From contig NZ_WBPF01000005.1 in NCBI RefSeq assembly GCF_008923725.1, forward strand, positions 914,293 through 978,292: a stretch of DNA of 64,000 nucleotides. The letters run 5' to 3'. A program made the position numbers and the translations under genes. This document shows positions 27,681 to 36,174 of this stretch, piece after piece. The stretch's first letter is position 1. Every line of letters starts with the position of its first letter. The notes below the pieces were generated by a model. The model did no database searches, was not told the DNA's origin, and saw only the letters and a program-made list of their open reading frames with translations. The stretch is from Bacillus sp. CH140a_4T (lineage in GTDB: Bacteria; Bacillota; Bacilli; Bacillales; Bacillaceae_G).

Positions 27681-28358
27681 TTATTCTTCAAATTTATAAC
27701 CAACTCGAATAACAGTACCGATATGCTTCGCTTTATCTCCTAGCTTATTTCGTAGTTTTTTAATATGAGTATCAACCGTTCGGTCATCACCGTAGTAATC
27801 ATATCCCCATAACTGATCTAATAAATGTTGACGTGACAACACAATTCCTTTGTTCTCCATTAAATAAACAAGAAGTTCAAATTCCTTATGTGTCAATATA
27901 ATTTCTTCTCCATCTACTAAAACGGTTCTAGATAGACGATTTACTTCTATTCCAGCTAAAGACATAGCATTCTCTTCCGCTACTCCTACCACGCCATCTG
28001 CACGTTTCAATAACGTCTTTGCGCGAGCTACTAGCACTTTCGGGCTGAAAGGTTTCGTTACATACTCATCTGCACCTAATTCGAACCCTAATAATGTATC
28101 ATCCTCATCCGAACGGGCTGTTAGCATAATGATTGGTACTGCTGATTCTTTTCTAATGCGTCTACAAACAGACCATCCATCTATTTCTGGTAACATAATA
28201 TCTAACATAATTAAATCAATTTCATGCTCTGCAAATAATTCTAACGCTATTTTTCCGTCTTCTGCTTCGATTACTTCAAAACCTTCATTACGAAAATAAT
28301 CACTAACGATTTCACGTAGTCTTCTTTCATCTTCAACAAGTAATACTGTTTTATTCAT
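27681..28358 (-). CDS. OmpR/PhoB-family response regulator, no kinase nearby
   Basis: 225 residues. The receiver domain has DE near residue 10, the phosphoacceptor Asp in LIMLDIMLPEIDG (about residue 53), a Thr in MLTAR and Lys in VTKPF. The C-terminal winged helix carries the recognition helix YYGDDRTVDTHIKKLRNKLG. No histidine kinase gene is adjacent. The start is 18 bp after nrdG with AAAGGCGGG in the gap, so it is probably co-transcribed with nrdDG; htrA follows after a terminator. The targets are unknown, htrA being the nearest candidate. Confidence 0.92.
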   Translation of the reverse strand: MNKTVLLVEDERRLREIVSDYFRNEGFEVIEAEDGKIALELFAEHEIDLIMLDIMLPEIDGWSVCRRIRKESAVPIIMLTARSDEDDTLLGFELGADEYVTKPFSPKVLVARAKTLLKRADGVVGVAEENAMSLAGIEVNRLSRTVLVDGEEIILTHKEFELLVYLMENKGIVLSRQHLLDQLWGYDYYGDDRTVDTHIKKLRNKLGDKAKHIGTVIRVGYKFEE

Positions 28359-28376
28359 ATCATCTATCCCGCCTTT

Positions 28377-28829
28377 TTACTCTTTCAATCGAATAATACG
28401 TTGATTGGAGCTTCCGCGAAATGGAAGTGTTAAATCTTTTTTCTCGATTTCAAATCTTCCATCGACTAAAACATCCCCATAATGTAACAACTCTATCATA
28501 TCATTATTTTGAGAACTCTGTATCTCTTCTAACGTATAACCTGTATACATCCATAGATTTTTTTTCAAGTCTTTCACGGCTTTTGCTACTTTTTTCACAT
28601 CAGCAGCTTGAAAAAATGGATCTCCACCTGAAAATGTTACATCAGTTAATGGATTACTTGCAATCTCTTTCACAATTTCTTCTACTGTCATTTCAGTTCC
28701 ATTACAAATATTCCACGATTTCGGATTATGGCAACCGAAACAACGATGCGGACAGCCCGCAAAAAACACGACTGTCCGCAATCCTTCCCCATCTACTACA
28801 CTATCATGAATGATGTTCATCACTTTCAT
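28377..28829 (-). CDS. nrdG: Anaerobic ribonucleotide reductase activating protein (radical SAM)
   Basis: 150 residues. The radical-SAM cluster motif is CPHRCFGC (Cys-x3-Cys-x2-Cys) near residue 26, followed by TFSGGDPFFQ, which binds SAM. It generates the glycyl radical on NrdD under anaerobic conditions. Its ATG overlaps the nrdD stop codon (ATGA), so translation is coupled and the complex can form in step. Confidence 0.95.
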   Translation of the reverse strand: MKVMNIIHDSVVDGEGLRTVVFFAGCPHRCFGCHNPKSWNICNGTEMTVEEIVKEIASNPLTDVTFSGGDPFFQAADVKKVAKAVKDLKKNLWMYTGYTLEEIQSSQNNDMIELLHYGDVLVDGRFEIEKKDLTLPFRGSSNQRIIRLKE

Positions 28830-30682
28830 TTATGCTTCACCCGATCCATCTCTTCACTACGTTTCGCACTATTCCACTTCGACATATCTCCTACAAGATA
28901 ACCTGTTATACGGCGAATTCTTTCTATATTAGCTTCGTCTTCATTTCCGCAACTTGGGCATTCGTTTCCAATAACTCCGTGATAACTGCAGCACTTACAA
29001 CGGTCAACAGGATGATTAATTGAACCGTATCCAACGCCATGATCTGCCATCGCTCGTACAATTTGTTTTAACGCCTGTTTGTTATGCATAGCTGCTCCGT
29101 CTAGCTCAATATACGTAATATGTCCCCCGTTACATAGAGCATGGAAAGGTCCTTCTAAACGAATTTTATTTATCGCTTGAATGCTATAGTAAACTGGGAT
29201 ATGGAATGAATTCGTATAATAATTATGGTTCGTTATACCGCTAATCACACCAAATTCTTCCCTATCTTTTTTCACAAACTTCCCTGATAACCCTTCTGCA
29301 GGAGTTGCAATGACTGAGAAATTCAGTTCATGTTCTTCCGTTGCTTTATCCATTCTATCTCTCATAAAGGAAATGATTTCATACCCCAGTTTCCATGATT
29401 CTTCATCTTCTCCATGATGCTTTCCTGTTAAAGCTACTAAGCACTCCGCAAGACCGATAAAACCAAGACTTAACGTCCCTTGCTTTAAAATGGATGCTAC
29501 AGAATCTTCAGGCTGTAACTTCTCTCCACCGCGCCATACACCTTGTGAATATAAAAATCGAAAATCTCTTGCTCGCTTCGTACATTGATACTCAAATCTC
29601 TCTAATAATTGCTTAATCCCTAAATCTAAGTAATAATTTAACGCTTCAAAAAATGCTTCCTTTGAACCACTAATTAACGCTAATTTCACTAAGTTGATAG
29701 ACGTAAATGATAAATTTCCTCTCCCAATCGCTGTTTCTTCTCCATGTATGTTAGACATGACACGGGTACGACATCCCATATAACATACTTCACTTTCAGG
29801 TCGTCCGTCATAATGCACTGCATTAAATGGCGCATCTAAAAATGAAAAGTTAGGGAATAATCGTTCAGCCGTTGTCTCTAACGCTAATTCAAATAAATCA
29901 TAGTTCGGATCACATTCTTCAAAGTTCACACCTTTTTTCATTTTAAAAATTTGAATCGGAAAAATTGGTGTTTCTCCTTTACCAAGACCAGCTTGTGTCG
30001 CTTTTAAAAGTTGTCTAACTAATAACCGTCCCTCTTTTGATGTGTCTGTTCCATAATTAATAGAAATAAACGGTACTTGTCCCCCGCCCCTACTGTGCAT
30101 ACTATTTGAATTATGAACGAAAGCTTCACACGCCTGATACGTATCATTTTCTGTTTCTTTCCATGCAAATTCTTCTATTTGTTCTTTCGTAAGCGGATAT
30201 GACTGTAATCGTTTCTTATGTCTCGCTACTGTTTTTCTCACATATGGAGCTAAATCAATATCAAAGAGTGCAAATGATTGACCACCGTGCTGCATATTTT
30301 GATTCGCCTGAAAAATAATAGACGAAAGAGCCAATGCACTTTTAATATCCTGCGGTTGTCTCATATGCCCATGTCCGGTATGAAAACCGTTCGCAAGCAT
30401 TTGCGCTAACGGAATTTGCGAACAAGTCGTCGTTCCTGTCGCATAAAAATCTAAGTCATGTGGATATAATATATTTTGATCTATCGCTTTTTTCACTTGA
30501 TCTGACAATAAATTTTCAACTGCATAATATTTCGCACCCTCTGATGCGAACGTTCCCATTACTCCCATCGGAGAGCGGCCATCTACATTTGCATTTTCTT
30601 GCATTAAATCTTGTTCACTACCGTGGACAATCGTCTCAAACACTCTCATTAATTCTTCTCCACGTACATTTCGTTGTAACAT
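28826..30682 (-). CDS. nrdD: Anaerobic ribonucleoside-triphosphate reductase (glycyl radical)
   Basis: 618 residues, shorter than the roughly 700 of many NrdD proteins because there is no N-terminal ATP-cone: the catalytic core begins almost at once (GRSPMGVMGTFASEGAKYY). Near the C-terminus are the zinc cysteines CKCCSYHGVIGNECPSC and the glycyl radical loop RRITGYLVGD. It reduces ribonucleotides without oxygen. The start at 30682 has GGAGGG; an alternative ATG at 30649 also has a site. NrdR and FNR-like sites lie upstream. Confidence 0.95.
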   Translation of the reverse strand: MLQRNVRGEELMRVFETIVHGSEQDLMQENANVDGRSPMGVMGTFASEGAKYYAVENLLSDQVKKAIDQNILYPHDLDFYATGTTTCSQIPLAQMLANGFHTGHGHMRQPQDIKSALALSSIIFQANQNMQHGGQSFALFDIDLAPYVRKTVARHKKRLQSYPLTKEQIEEFAWKETENDTYQACEAFVHNSNSMHSRGGGQVPFISINYGTDTSKEGRLLVRQLLKATQAGLGKGETPIFPIQIFKMKKGVNFEECDPNYDLFELALETTAERLFPNFSFLDAPFNAVHYDGRPESEVCYMGCRTRVMSNIHGEETAIGRGNLSFTSINLVKLALISGSKEAFFEALNYYLDLGIKQLLERFEYQCTKRARDFRFLYSQGVWRGGEKLQPEDSVASILKQGTLSLGFIGLAECLVALTGKHHGEDEESWKLGYEIISFMRDRMDKATEEHELNFSVIATPAEGLSGKFVKKDREEFGVISGITNHNYYTNSFHIPVYYSIQAINKIRLEGPFHALCNGGHITYIELDGAAMHNKQALKQIVRAMADHGVGYGSINHPVDRCKCCSYHGVIGNECPSCGNEDEANIERIRRITGYLVGDMSKWNSAKRSEEMDRVKHK

Positions 30683-30695
30683 TTATAACCCTCCA

Positions 30696-30739
30696 CCAAT
30701 ATGTTGTTGTCTTTTGATTAAAATGTTACTACATATAGT
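30696..30739. promoter_or_regulatory. Tandem NrdR-type boxes
   Basis: ACTACATATAGT (30728-30739) differs from the NrdR half-palindrome consensus ACTATATATAGT by one base; CCAATATGTTGT (30696-30707) matches ACAATATATTGT at 10 of 12. The two are 32 bp apart, the usual spacing of NrdR box pairs. Confidence 0.55.
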
Positions 30740-30750
30740 CTTGGTGTTTC

Positions 30751-30766
30751 TGTGAGAAATGTAACA
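30751..30766. promoter_or_regulatory. FNR/CRP-type box upstream of nrdD
   Basis: TGTGA, six bases, TAACA: one mismatch from the Bacillus FNR consensus TGTGA-N6-TCACA. It lies 70-85 bp before the nrdD start, which fits anaerobic activation. A weaker copy is at 30771-30788. Confidence 0.45.
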
Positions 30767-30839
30767 TTCCTGTGAAATTTTTTTCACGAAATAATGAATT
30801 TTTCATTTACAAAAAAGAAATGTGCTCTTTACAAATGTA

Positions 30840-30848
30840 TGGTACAAT
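30840..30848 (+). promoter_or_regulatory. Extended -10 element for plsY
   Basis: TGGTACAAT is a TGn-extended -10. No convincing -35 lies at normal spacing, as is common for such promoters. Confidence 0.4.
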
Positions 30849-30907
30849 ATACGGGAAAAACTCTTTTTACCCTTTATCAACACATTTGAATAAAGGAGAC
30901 TGAACTT

Positions 30908-31504
30908 ATGGTTACTACATATCTTTTATTTATCGTTGCCTACTTACTTGGCTCGATTCCATTCGCACTAGTCGTTGGAAAAATCGGCTACGGAATCGAT
31001 ATTCGTGAGCACGGAAGCGGTAATCTAGGCGGAACAAATACATTCCGCACACTAGGGAAAAAAGCTGGTTTTATCGTTACAATTGCTGACATTTTAAAAG
31101 GTACATTAGCAACAAGTCTACCGATTATTTTCGGATTAGATGTTCACCCACTATGGTTCGGATTAGCAGCTGTTCTTGGACATGTGTATCCGATTTTCGC
31201 GAAATTCCGTGGTGGTAAAGCTGTTGCAACTTCTGCTGGCGTGCTATTATGCTACTCTCCAGTTGTTTTTGCAATATTAGCTGTTGTCTTTTTCAGCCTT
31301 TTATTTACAACAAGATACGTATCACTTTCTTCTATGGTAACAGCCGTCGTTGCTGTTATTGCATCCATTGTTAGCGGGGATAAAATCTTCATTATTGCGA
31401 TGTGTTTATTAGCAGGTATGGTTATTTATAAACACCGTGCAAATATCGGACGAATTATAAATAAAACTGAACCGAAAGCAAACTTTTCAAAAAAGCAAAA
31501 ATAA
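30908..31504 (+). CDS. plsY: Glycerol-3-phosphate acyltransferase (acyl-phosphate dependent)
   Basis: 198 residues, an integral membrane enzyme with about five helices. The three family motifs are present: [11 protein letters not shown] near residue 16, [15 protein letters not shown] near residue 38, and [18 protein letters not shown] near residue 95. It transfers acyl from acyl-phosphate to glycerol-3-phosphate, the first step of phospholipid synthesis. AAAGGAG precedes the ATG. In B. subtilis plsY adjoins parE and yneR; here the yneR-like gene still follows it while parEC lies 5 kb away. Confidence 0.96.
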   Translation: MVTTYLLFIVAYLLGSIPFALVVGKIGYGIDIREHGSGNLGGTNTFRTLGKKAGFIVTIADILKGTLATSLPIIFGLDVHPLWFGLAAVLGHVYPIFAKFRGGKAVATSAGVLLCYSPVVFAILAVVFFSLLFTTRYVSLSSMVTAVVAVIASIVSGDKIFIIAMCLLAGMVIYKHRANIGRIINKTEPKANFSKKQK

Positions 31505-31519
31505 GATTGTAACCCACAT

Positions 31520-31566
31520 AACGCAAAAAGAAAACGTGAAGCATATTAATAGCGTCTTTTTGCGTT
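31520..31566 (+). terminator. Terminator of plsY
   Basis: Arms AACGCAAAAAG and CTTTTTGCGTT, then a run of T. Confidence 0.75.
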
Positions 31567-31612
31567 ATTTTTTATACTAAAGAAAAAGCAACATAATTTG
31601 GAGGAACTATAC

Positions 31613-31903
31613 ATGAATCTTTCCGTAACAAAAGAAGCAGCACAATGGTATAAAAACGAATTAAACTTACAATCGGGTGAAACACTACGCCTTTTCGTAC
31701 AATACGGCGGTTGCAGTACTGTGCAAAAAGGACTTTCTTTAGGTATTCGTAAAGATGATCCTGCACATCCTGCTGTTCAAACTCAAGAAGAAGGTATTAA
31801 TTTCTTTATTGAAGGCGATGATGAGTGGTTCTTCGATGGACATAATTTATCTGTTACATTTAACGACGGTGATGATTTCCCGCAATTTAATTATGAAAAA
31901 TAA
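31613..31903 (+). CDS. HesB/IscA-like (YneR-type) protein
   Basis: 96 residues of the iron-sulfur biosynthesis fold: LSVTKEAAQWYKNEL, LRLFVQYGGCSTVQKGLSLG, GINFFIEGDDEWFFDGH. Unlike true A-type carriers it keeps only one Cys and lacks the C-terminal CGCG motif, so it is unlikely to carry a cluster; function unknown. The start at 31613 has GGAGG upstream. The place next to plsY matches B. subtilis yneR. Confidence 0.85.
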   Translation: MNLSVTKEAAQWYKNELNLQSGETLRLFVQYGGCSTVQKGLSLGIRKDDPAHPAVQTQEEGINFFIEGDDEWFFDGHNLSVTFNDGDDFPQFNYEK

Positions 31904-31933
31904 AAAAAGTGTGGCAGAAGCCACACTTTTTTT
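31902..31933. terminator. Bidirectional terminator
   Basis: Perfect 13-bp stem AAAAAAAGTGTGG and complement around CAGAAG, overlapping the ends of both convergent genes. Confidence 0.9.
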
Positions 31934-32351
31934 ATTTTTTCTTAATTTCCTCATATTTCGCATACCACTCAGGATATAACTTTTTAAATGATACGGGCCT
32001 GAATCCTTCTTTTTTCGCACAAATATTCGTCGTAGTTGCAGTAATACAAAGGTCTCCATCACCGTTATATATTTCATAACCATATACAACGCGAAGCGGG
32101 CTCACAGTGTCCACCCACGTTTTCACAATTGCGTTTTCACCGTAGCGCATCGCTTTACGATATGAAATTTGCAAATCTAACACAGGAGAAATAATTCCCT
32201 CTTTCTCCATTTCAACATATGAAAACCCTAAATCTTGTATAAGTTTCGTACGGCCTAGTTCCAGCCACACTAAATAGTTTGAATGGTAAACAACACCCAT
32301 TTGATCTGTTTCCGCATAACGGATTTCAACTTCATGTTCTGCTACAAACAT
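31932..32351 (-). CDS. Hotdog-fold acyl-CoA thioesterase (YneP-like)
   Basis: 139 residues. The 4-hydroxybenzoyl-CoA thioesterase signature is near the start: RYAETDQMGVVYHSNYLVW, in which the Asp is the likely catalytic residue. The rest is the hotdog helix and sheet (ISYRKAMRYGENAIVKTWV). It probably hydrolyses short or medium acyl-CoA; the true substrate is unknown. The start at 32351 follows GAAGG. It is convergent with the IscA-like gene and divergent from sleL. Confidence 0.86.
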   Translation of the reverse strand: MFVAEHEVEIRYAETDQMGVVYHSNYLVWLELGRTKLIQDLGFSYVEMEKEGIISPVLDLQISYRKAMRYGENAIVKTWVDTVSPLRVVYGYEIYNGDGDLCITATTTNICAKKEGFRPVSFKKLYPEWYAKYEEIKKK

Positions 32352-32460
32352 ATGTATTCGCCTTCTTTCACTTCTGGTGCCTTGCATACATTTAATCATA
32401 ATACAGCGGAATCAAAAATAAAATAAAAACAGTGAATCTTTTACTGAAAGGAGCAAGCAT

Positions 32461-33753
32461 ATGATTCAAATTGTAACTGTTCGTAGCGGTGATAGCGTAT
32501 ATAGCTTGGCATCAAAATACGGATCAACACCTGACGAAATAGTAAAGGACAATGGACTAAATCCAGCTGAAACACTCGTTGTTGGTCAGGCACTAATCGT
32601 GAATACGAAAGGAAATAATTATTATGTACAGCCTGGCGATAGCCTCTATCGAATTTCTCAAACATATAACGTTCCTCTCGCTAGCTTAGCTAAAGTGAAT
32701 AACTTATCTTTAAAATCCATTCTCCATGTCGGACAGCAATTATATATACCGAAAGGGACAAAACGAGCGGTAGAATCCATCGCTTATTTACAACCTTCAA
32801 CTATACCTATTAAAGAAAGTTTAGTTAATGCTACGCGTGCTATTAATCCATTTTTAACATACTTAGCTTATTTCAGTTTCGAGGCAAAAAGAGATGGTAC
32901 GCTAAAAGAACCAACTGAAACAGCTAAAATCGCTAATATTGCAACACAAGGCAAAACCATCCCTATGCTCGTTATTACAAATATTGAAAATGGAAATTTC
33001 AGTGCCGATCTGACATCAGTTATTTTACGCGATACAACAATTCAAAACAAATTTATTACAAACATTTTGCAAACAGCTGAGAAGTACGGTATGCGAGACA
33101 TTCATTTTGATTTTGAAAGTGTGGCACCTGAAGATCGCGAAGCATATAATCGTTTTTTGCGAAATGTGAAAACACGATTACCTAACGGATACACATTAAG
33201 TACAACACTTGTACCGAAAACAAGTTCAAATCAAAAGGGGAAATTTTTCGAAGCTCACGATTATAAAGCACAAGGACAAATTGTTGATTTCGTCGTTATT
33301 ATGACATACGACTGGGGTTGGCAAGGCGGGCCACCGATGGCTATTTCTCCTATCGGTCCTGTAAAAGAAGTACTTCAATACGCAAAATCTCAAATGCCTC
33401 CCCAAAAAATTATGATGGGGCAAAATTTATACGGATTCGATTGGAAACTTCCGTTCAAACAAGGCAATCCGCCAGCAAAAGCAGTTAGCTCTATCGCAGC
33501 TGTTGCACTAGCTCGTAAATACAATGTTCCTATCCGCTATGATTTCACAGCTCAAGCTCCACATTTCAATTACTTTGACGAAAACGGCGTACAACACGAA
33601 GTTTGGTTTGAAGATGCGAGATCTATTCAAAGTAAATTCAACTTAATGAAAGAACAAGGTATTGGTGGTATTAGTTACTGGAAGATTGGCTTGCCATTCC
33701 CACAAAATTGGCGTTTACTCGTTGAAAATTTTACGATTACGAAAAAGGGCTGA
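32461..33753 (+). CDS. sleL: Spore cortex-lytic enzyme, N-acetylglucosaminidase SleL
   Basis: 430 residues, the known length of B. cereus SleL. Two LysM domains (VTVRSGDSVYSLASKYGST and YYVQPGDSLYRISQTYNVP) bind peptidoglycan. They are followed by a GH18 glycosidase domain with the catalytic motif DIHFDFESV (DxxDxE) near residue 220 and a YDWGWQGGPP loop. It cuts cortex fragments during germination after SleB and CwlJ. There is no signal peptide, as expected for a protein made in the mother cell and placed on the spore. GAAAGGAG precedes the ATG. Confidence 0.95.
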   Translation: MIQIVTVRSGDSVYSLASKYGSTPDEIVKDNGLNPAETLVVGQALIVNTKGNNYYVQPGDSLYRISQTYNVPLASLAKVNNLSLKSILHVGQQLYIPKGTKRAVESIAYLQPSTIPIKESLVNATRAINPFLTYLAYFSFEAKRDGTLKEPTETAKIANIATQGKTIPMLVITNIENGNFSADLTSVILRDTTIQNKFITNILQTAEKYGMRDIHFDFESVAPEDREAYNRFLRNVKTRLPNGYTLSTTLVPKTSSNQKGKFFEAHDYKAQGQIVDFVVIMTYDWGWQGGPPMAISPIGPVKEVLQYAKSQMPPQKIMMGQNLYGFDWKLPFKQGNPPAKAVSSIAAVALARKYNVPIRYDFTAQAPHFNYFDENGVQHEVWFEDARSIQSKFNLMKEQGIGGISYWKIGLPFPQNWRLLVENFTITKKG

Positions 33754-33772
33754 CAAAAGTCAGCCCTTTTTT
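33742..33772 (+). terminator. Terminator of sleL
   Basis: Stem AAAAAGGGCTGAC and complement around AAAA, including the stop codon, then six T. Confidence 0.9.
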
Positions 33773-33791
33773 ACTATTAAAAATCCGTCAC

Positions 33792-33823
33792 AAAAAAGAA
33801 GAATGACAACATTCTCCCTTTTT
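33792..33823 (-). terminator. Weak terminator of sspN
   Basis: Short stem AGAATG/CATTCT, overlapping the stop codon on one side, with A-rich sequence that reads as T on the minus strand. Confidence 0.45.
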
Positions 33824-33956
33824 AACCGTTATCAACAATCGGTTGTTTACCTGTTTGGTCTTGCATTTGCTTTCCTTTATTGCCACCAGCTTTTTTTGAT
33901 TGTGTCCCAATCTGATTCGGTGCAAAGTCTTTTGAATTCTTTTTCGGATTACCCAT
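33822..33956 (-). CDS. sspN: Small acid-soluble spore protein N
   Basis: 44 residues, not in the usual gene-size range but clearly Ssp[18 protein letters not shown], then [19 protein letters not shown], ending KQPIVDNG. It is a minor SASP of the spore core. AAGGAGG lies just before the ATG. The DNA directly upstream holds a 27-bp palindrome and a possible sigma-G promoter, both inside the gap to the fbpB-like gene. Confidence 0.93.
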   Translation of the reverse strand: MGNPKKNSKDFAPNQIGTQSKKAGGNKGKQMQDQTGKQPIVDNG

Positions 33957-33969
33957 TACTATCGCCTCC

Positions 33970-33996
33970 TTAACACTAGTATCGTACTAGTGTTAA
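33970..33996. repeat. 27-bp palindrome before sspN
   Basis: TTAACACTAGTA, TCG, then the exact complement. It begins right at the sspN ribosome binding site. No T-run follows, so it is not a simple terminator. Confidence 0.7.
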
Positions 33997-34005
33997 GAAT
34001 TATTC
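33977..34005 (-). promoter_or_regulatory. Candidate sigma-G promoter of sspN
   Basis: On the minus strand GAATA, 17 nt, GATACTA, close to the sigma-G pattern (GHATR, 17-18 nt, CATMMTA). The -35 overlaps the fbpB-like stop codon, and the leader would be very short. Confidence 0.4.
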
Positions 34006-34152
34006 AGCTTGCTTAAAAAGTTTCATTTCATAACGTTTTTCAATACGCTCTTCAATACGATCGATTGCATCACGATCGCTTAATAATTGTTGTTTATTTT
34101 CTTTCACAAGTTCGTCAAATGATTTACGGCGACTTCTTCTCACGCTGTTCAC
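34000..34152 (-). CDS. FbpB-like small basic protein
   Basis: 50 residues: MNSVRRSRRKSFDELVKENK, then QQLLSDRDAIDRIEERIEKR. The basic N-terminus followed by an acidic helix matches the FbpB family of small proteins, which in B. subtilis are Fur-regulated helpers of the FsrA small RNA. I see no Fur box upstream, so iron control is not shown here. GTG start at 34152, with AAGGAG five bases before it. It ends just before sspN. Confidence 0.7.
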   Translation of the reverse strand: MNSVRRSRRKSFDELVKENKQQLLSDRDAIDRIEERIEKRYEMKLFKQAE

Positions 34153-34246
34153 CCTCTCTCCTTCGCATTCTTACTATACATAGTATGAGCAAATGAAAAA
34201 CTCTTTAATCAGATTTGTAAGAAAATTTTATGTTTTAGTACTCCTA

Positions 34247-34286
34247 AAAAAACTCCGTGTACAACTTCTTGTACACGGAGTTTTTT
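34247..34286 (-). terminator. Terminator of the exonuclease gene
   Basis: Perfect 18-bp stem AAAAAACTCCGTGTACAA around CTTC, one of the strongest in the window. It overlaps the stop codon. Confidence 0.9.
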
Positions 34287-35232
34287 ATACCATTATATTT
34301 AAATATTCTTTTAGCTTTTCATCTGCGTTCATTTCACTTTTTTTATACTCACTTAGCGCTTGCAGTACGAAATCATACTGTCCTAAAATATAACTTTCTA
34401 ATTTCAGGACATCCTCTAAGCTATTAAGCATAATTCTCGTATTACCAACTTCACTTTTTAACGCCGGTTCACATTTTAAACTCGTACTTATTTCTTTCAC
34501 ATCATCTTCTAATATCTCTGTTAATATGTATTTCTTTCGCCCTTTTACTTTTACCCTCATAACTGGATAAAAAGCTTTTATATCTAAATAACTTCCTACA
34601 TTCATGCAACGAACCCATTCGATATCACGTTTATTTCGTACAAGTATCTTTTTTACTGCCTCATATACTGTTGTTTCATCAAGTGCTTCCGTATTCGATT
34701 TTCTTTTTGCCTCTTCTTCAATAGATGCACACTTTTGATAAACAGCTGCACAAGTAATACAATCATCAAATGCATTATGAGAACTTAAACGAATTCCAAG
34801 CATTCGCTTTAACGTTTCAAGTTTATAATTAGGCGCTTGCTTCATATATTTCTTTGCTAAAAACACAGTATCAATCACTTTATTTTGAGGTTCCGGTAAC
34901 CCAAGCATATTTACATTACTTTTCAAAAAGCGCATATCAAAAGATGCATTATGAGCGACAATTACATTTGTATGTAAAAACGCTAAAAATAAAGGTAATA
35001 CTTCTTCAATCGTCGGTGCATCTGAAACACGATAATTTGTAATACCTGTTAAACTCGTTATCCGGTCCGGAATTGAACGCTCCGGATTCACATAGGAAAC
35101 AAATTGATCTACTAGTTCATGATTGCGATATTTCACTGCTGCGACTTGAATAATTTTATCATTATAAGGGTTAAATCCTGTTGTTTCAAAATCAATTACA
35201 ACATAATCTAACGGTAAGGATATATTCCCCAC
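34285..35232 (-). CDS. DnaQ-like 3'-5' exonuclease
   Basis: 315 residues. The DEDDh exonuclease motifs are clear: Exo I VVIDFETTGFNP, Exo II VIVAHNASFDMRFL, Exo III LSSHNAFDDC with the catalytic His. The domain fills about 170 residues and is like the proofreading subunit of Pol III; the C-terminal 140 residues are an unassigned extension. Proteins of this type may trim RNA or DNA ends. The GTG start at 35232 has AAAGGAG eight bases upstream. Confidence 0.88.
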   Translation of the reverse strand: MGNISLPLDYVVIDFETTGFNPYNDKIIQVAAVKYRNHELVDQFVSYVNPERSIPDRITSLTGITNYRVSDAPTIEEVLPLFLAFLHTNVIVAHNASFDMRFLKSNVNMLGLPEPQNKVIDTVFLAKKYMKQAPNYKLETLKRMLGIRLSSHNAFDDCITCAAVYQKCASIEEEAKRKSNTEALDETTVYEAVKKILVRNKRDIEWVRCMNVGSYLDIKAFYPVMRVKVKGRKKYILTEILEDDVKEISTSLKCEPALKSEVGNTRIMLNSLEDVLKLESYILGQYDFVLQALSEYKKSEMNADEKLKEYLNIMV

Positions 35233-35304
35233 TCCAAACACTCCTTTACCTCTAAACGTTTATATTTCTTTTATCATAACATGCTGCTATCACTACGTGA
35301 AAAA

Positions 35305-35343
35305 GAAAAGGCAGAAATGGTAACTTTCCACTTCTACCTTTTC
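35305..35343 (-). terminator. Terminator of the thiol-disulfide gene
   Basis: Imperfect arms GAAAAGGCAGAAATGG and CCACTTCTACCTTTTC, then T-rich sequence on the minus strand. Confidence 0.65.
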
Positions 35344-35347
35344 ACCA

Positions 35348-35923
35348 TTATTTTAACTTAGCAATCCGTTTCTCCATCTCTTTTTGCGTCATCGGTCCAA
35401 TAAACTTATCTTGAATGACACCTTTCGTATCTATAAAATACGAAGTTGGGATCGTAATGACTTTATACGCTGTTGTCACATCAATATTCTTGTCCAATAA
35501 AATAGGAAAAGTAATTCCTTTTTCCTTAGCAAAATTGCTTACCTTTTCTACTCCCCCGCCCTTTTCTGAAGGCGTATAATTTATTGCTAAAATTTCTACA
35601 TTTTCTTTATGTTCTTTATAAAAAGCCTCCATATCCGGCATTTCTTGCTGGCAAGGTCCACACCACGTTGCCCAAAAGTTTAAAATCACTTTCTTTCCTT
35701 TTAAATCCGATAACTTTACATTCGTTCCATCTAACTTCGTTAATGCAAAGTTTGGTGCACTCTTCCCTATTTCAATACCATTACTTGCAATCATCTCTTT
35801 CATAGCAGCTTCACTTTTTTCTTGCTCCCCTTGTACCGCCTGATCGTTTTTACCAAGCTGTTCATAAGCTGCATATCCCGCTAAACAAAGTAACACTACA
35901 ATAATCGTAAGCTTCCGCCACAT
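35348..35923 (-). CDS. Membrane-anchored thiol-disulfide oxidoreductase (ResA/YneN-like)
   Basis: 191 residues. One N-terminal membrane anchor (LTIIVVLLCLAGYAAY), a charged linker, then a thioredoxin domain with active site WATWCGPCQQEMP and cis-Pro region ITIPTSYFID. It is of the TlpA/ResA/StoA type that reduces disulfides outside the membrane, for example in cytochrome or spore cortex assembly. In B. subtilis yneN lies beside citB, and here aconitase lies 2.3 kb away, which supports a YneN-like call. Confidence 0.88.
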   Translation of the reverse strand: MWRKLTIIVVLLCLAGYAAYEQLGKNDQAVQGEQEKSEAAMKEMIASNGIEIGKSAPNFALTKLDGTNVKLSDLKGKKVILNFWATWCGPCQQEMPDMEAFYKEHKENVEILAINYTPSEKGGGVEKVSNFAKEKGITFPILLDKNIDVTTAYKVITIPTSYFIDTKGVIQDKFIGPMTQKEMEKRIAKLK

Positions 35924-36174
35924 TTTATATCACCCTAACGTGTTTATCTTCTTATAACTTAATCACTCAAATACTATATACCTTATTTTAGCTTATACGG
36001 ACAAGCTTGGAAATATTCACAGTCAAAATAATTAGAATATTCTTATTTAAAGTGTAATTTTTTCCTTTTTATCATATAATTAGAAAAACAGATGAAGTGT
36101 TGCTTATCTTCTTATGGACCCATTCACCTTTTTACTCTCGTAGTTATAAACCTACAACAAAAGGGGGATTGTTT

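Noticed and set aside
34153-34250. Fur box expected for an FbpB-like gene
   Set aside because: No GATAATGATTATC-like palindrome is visible upstream.
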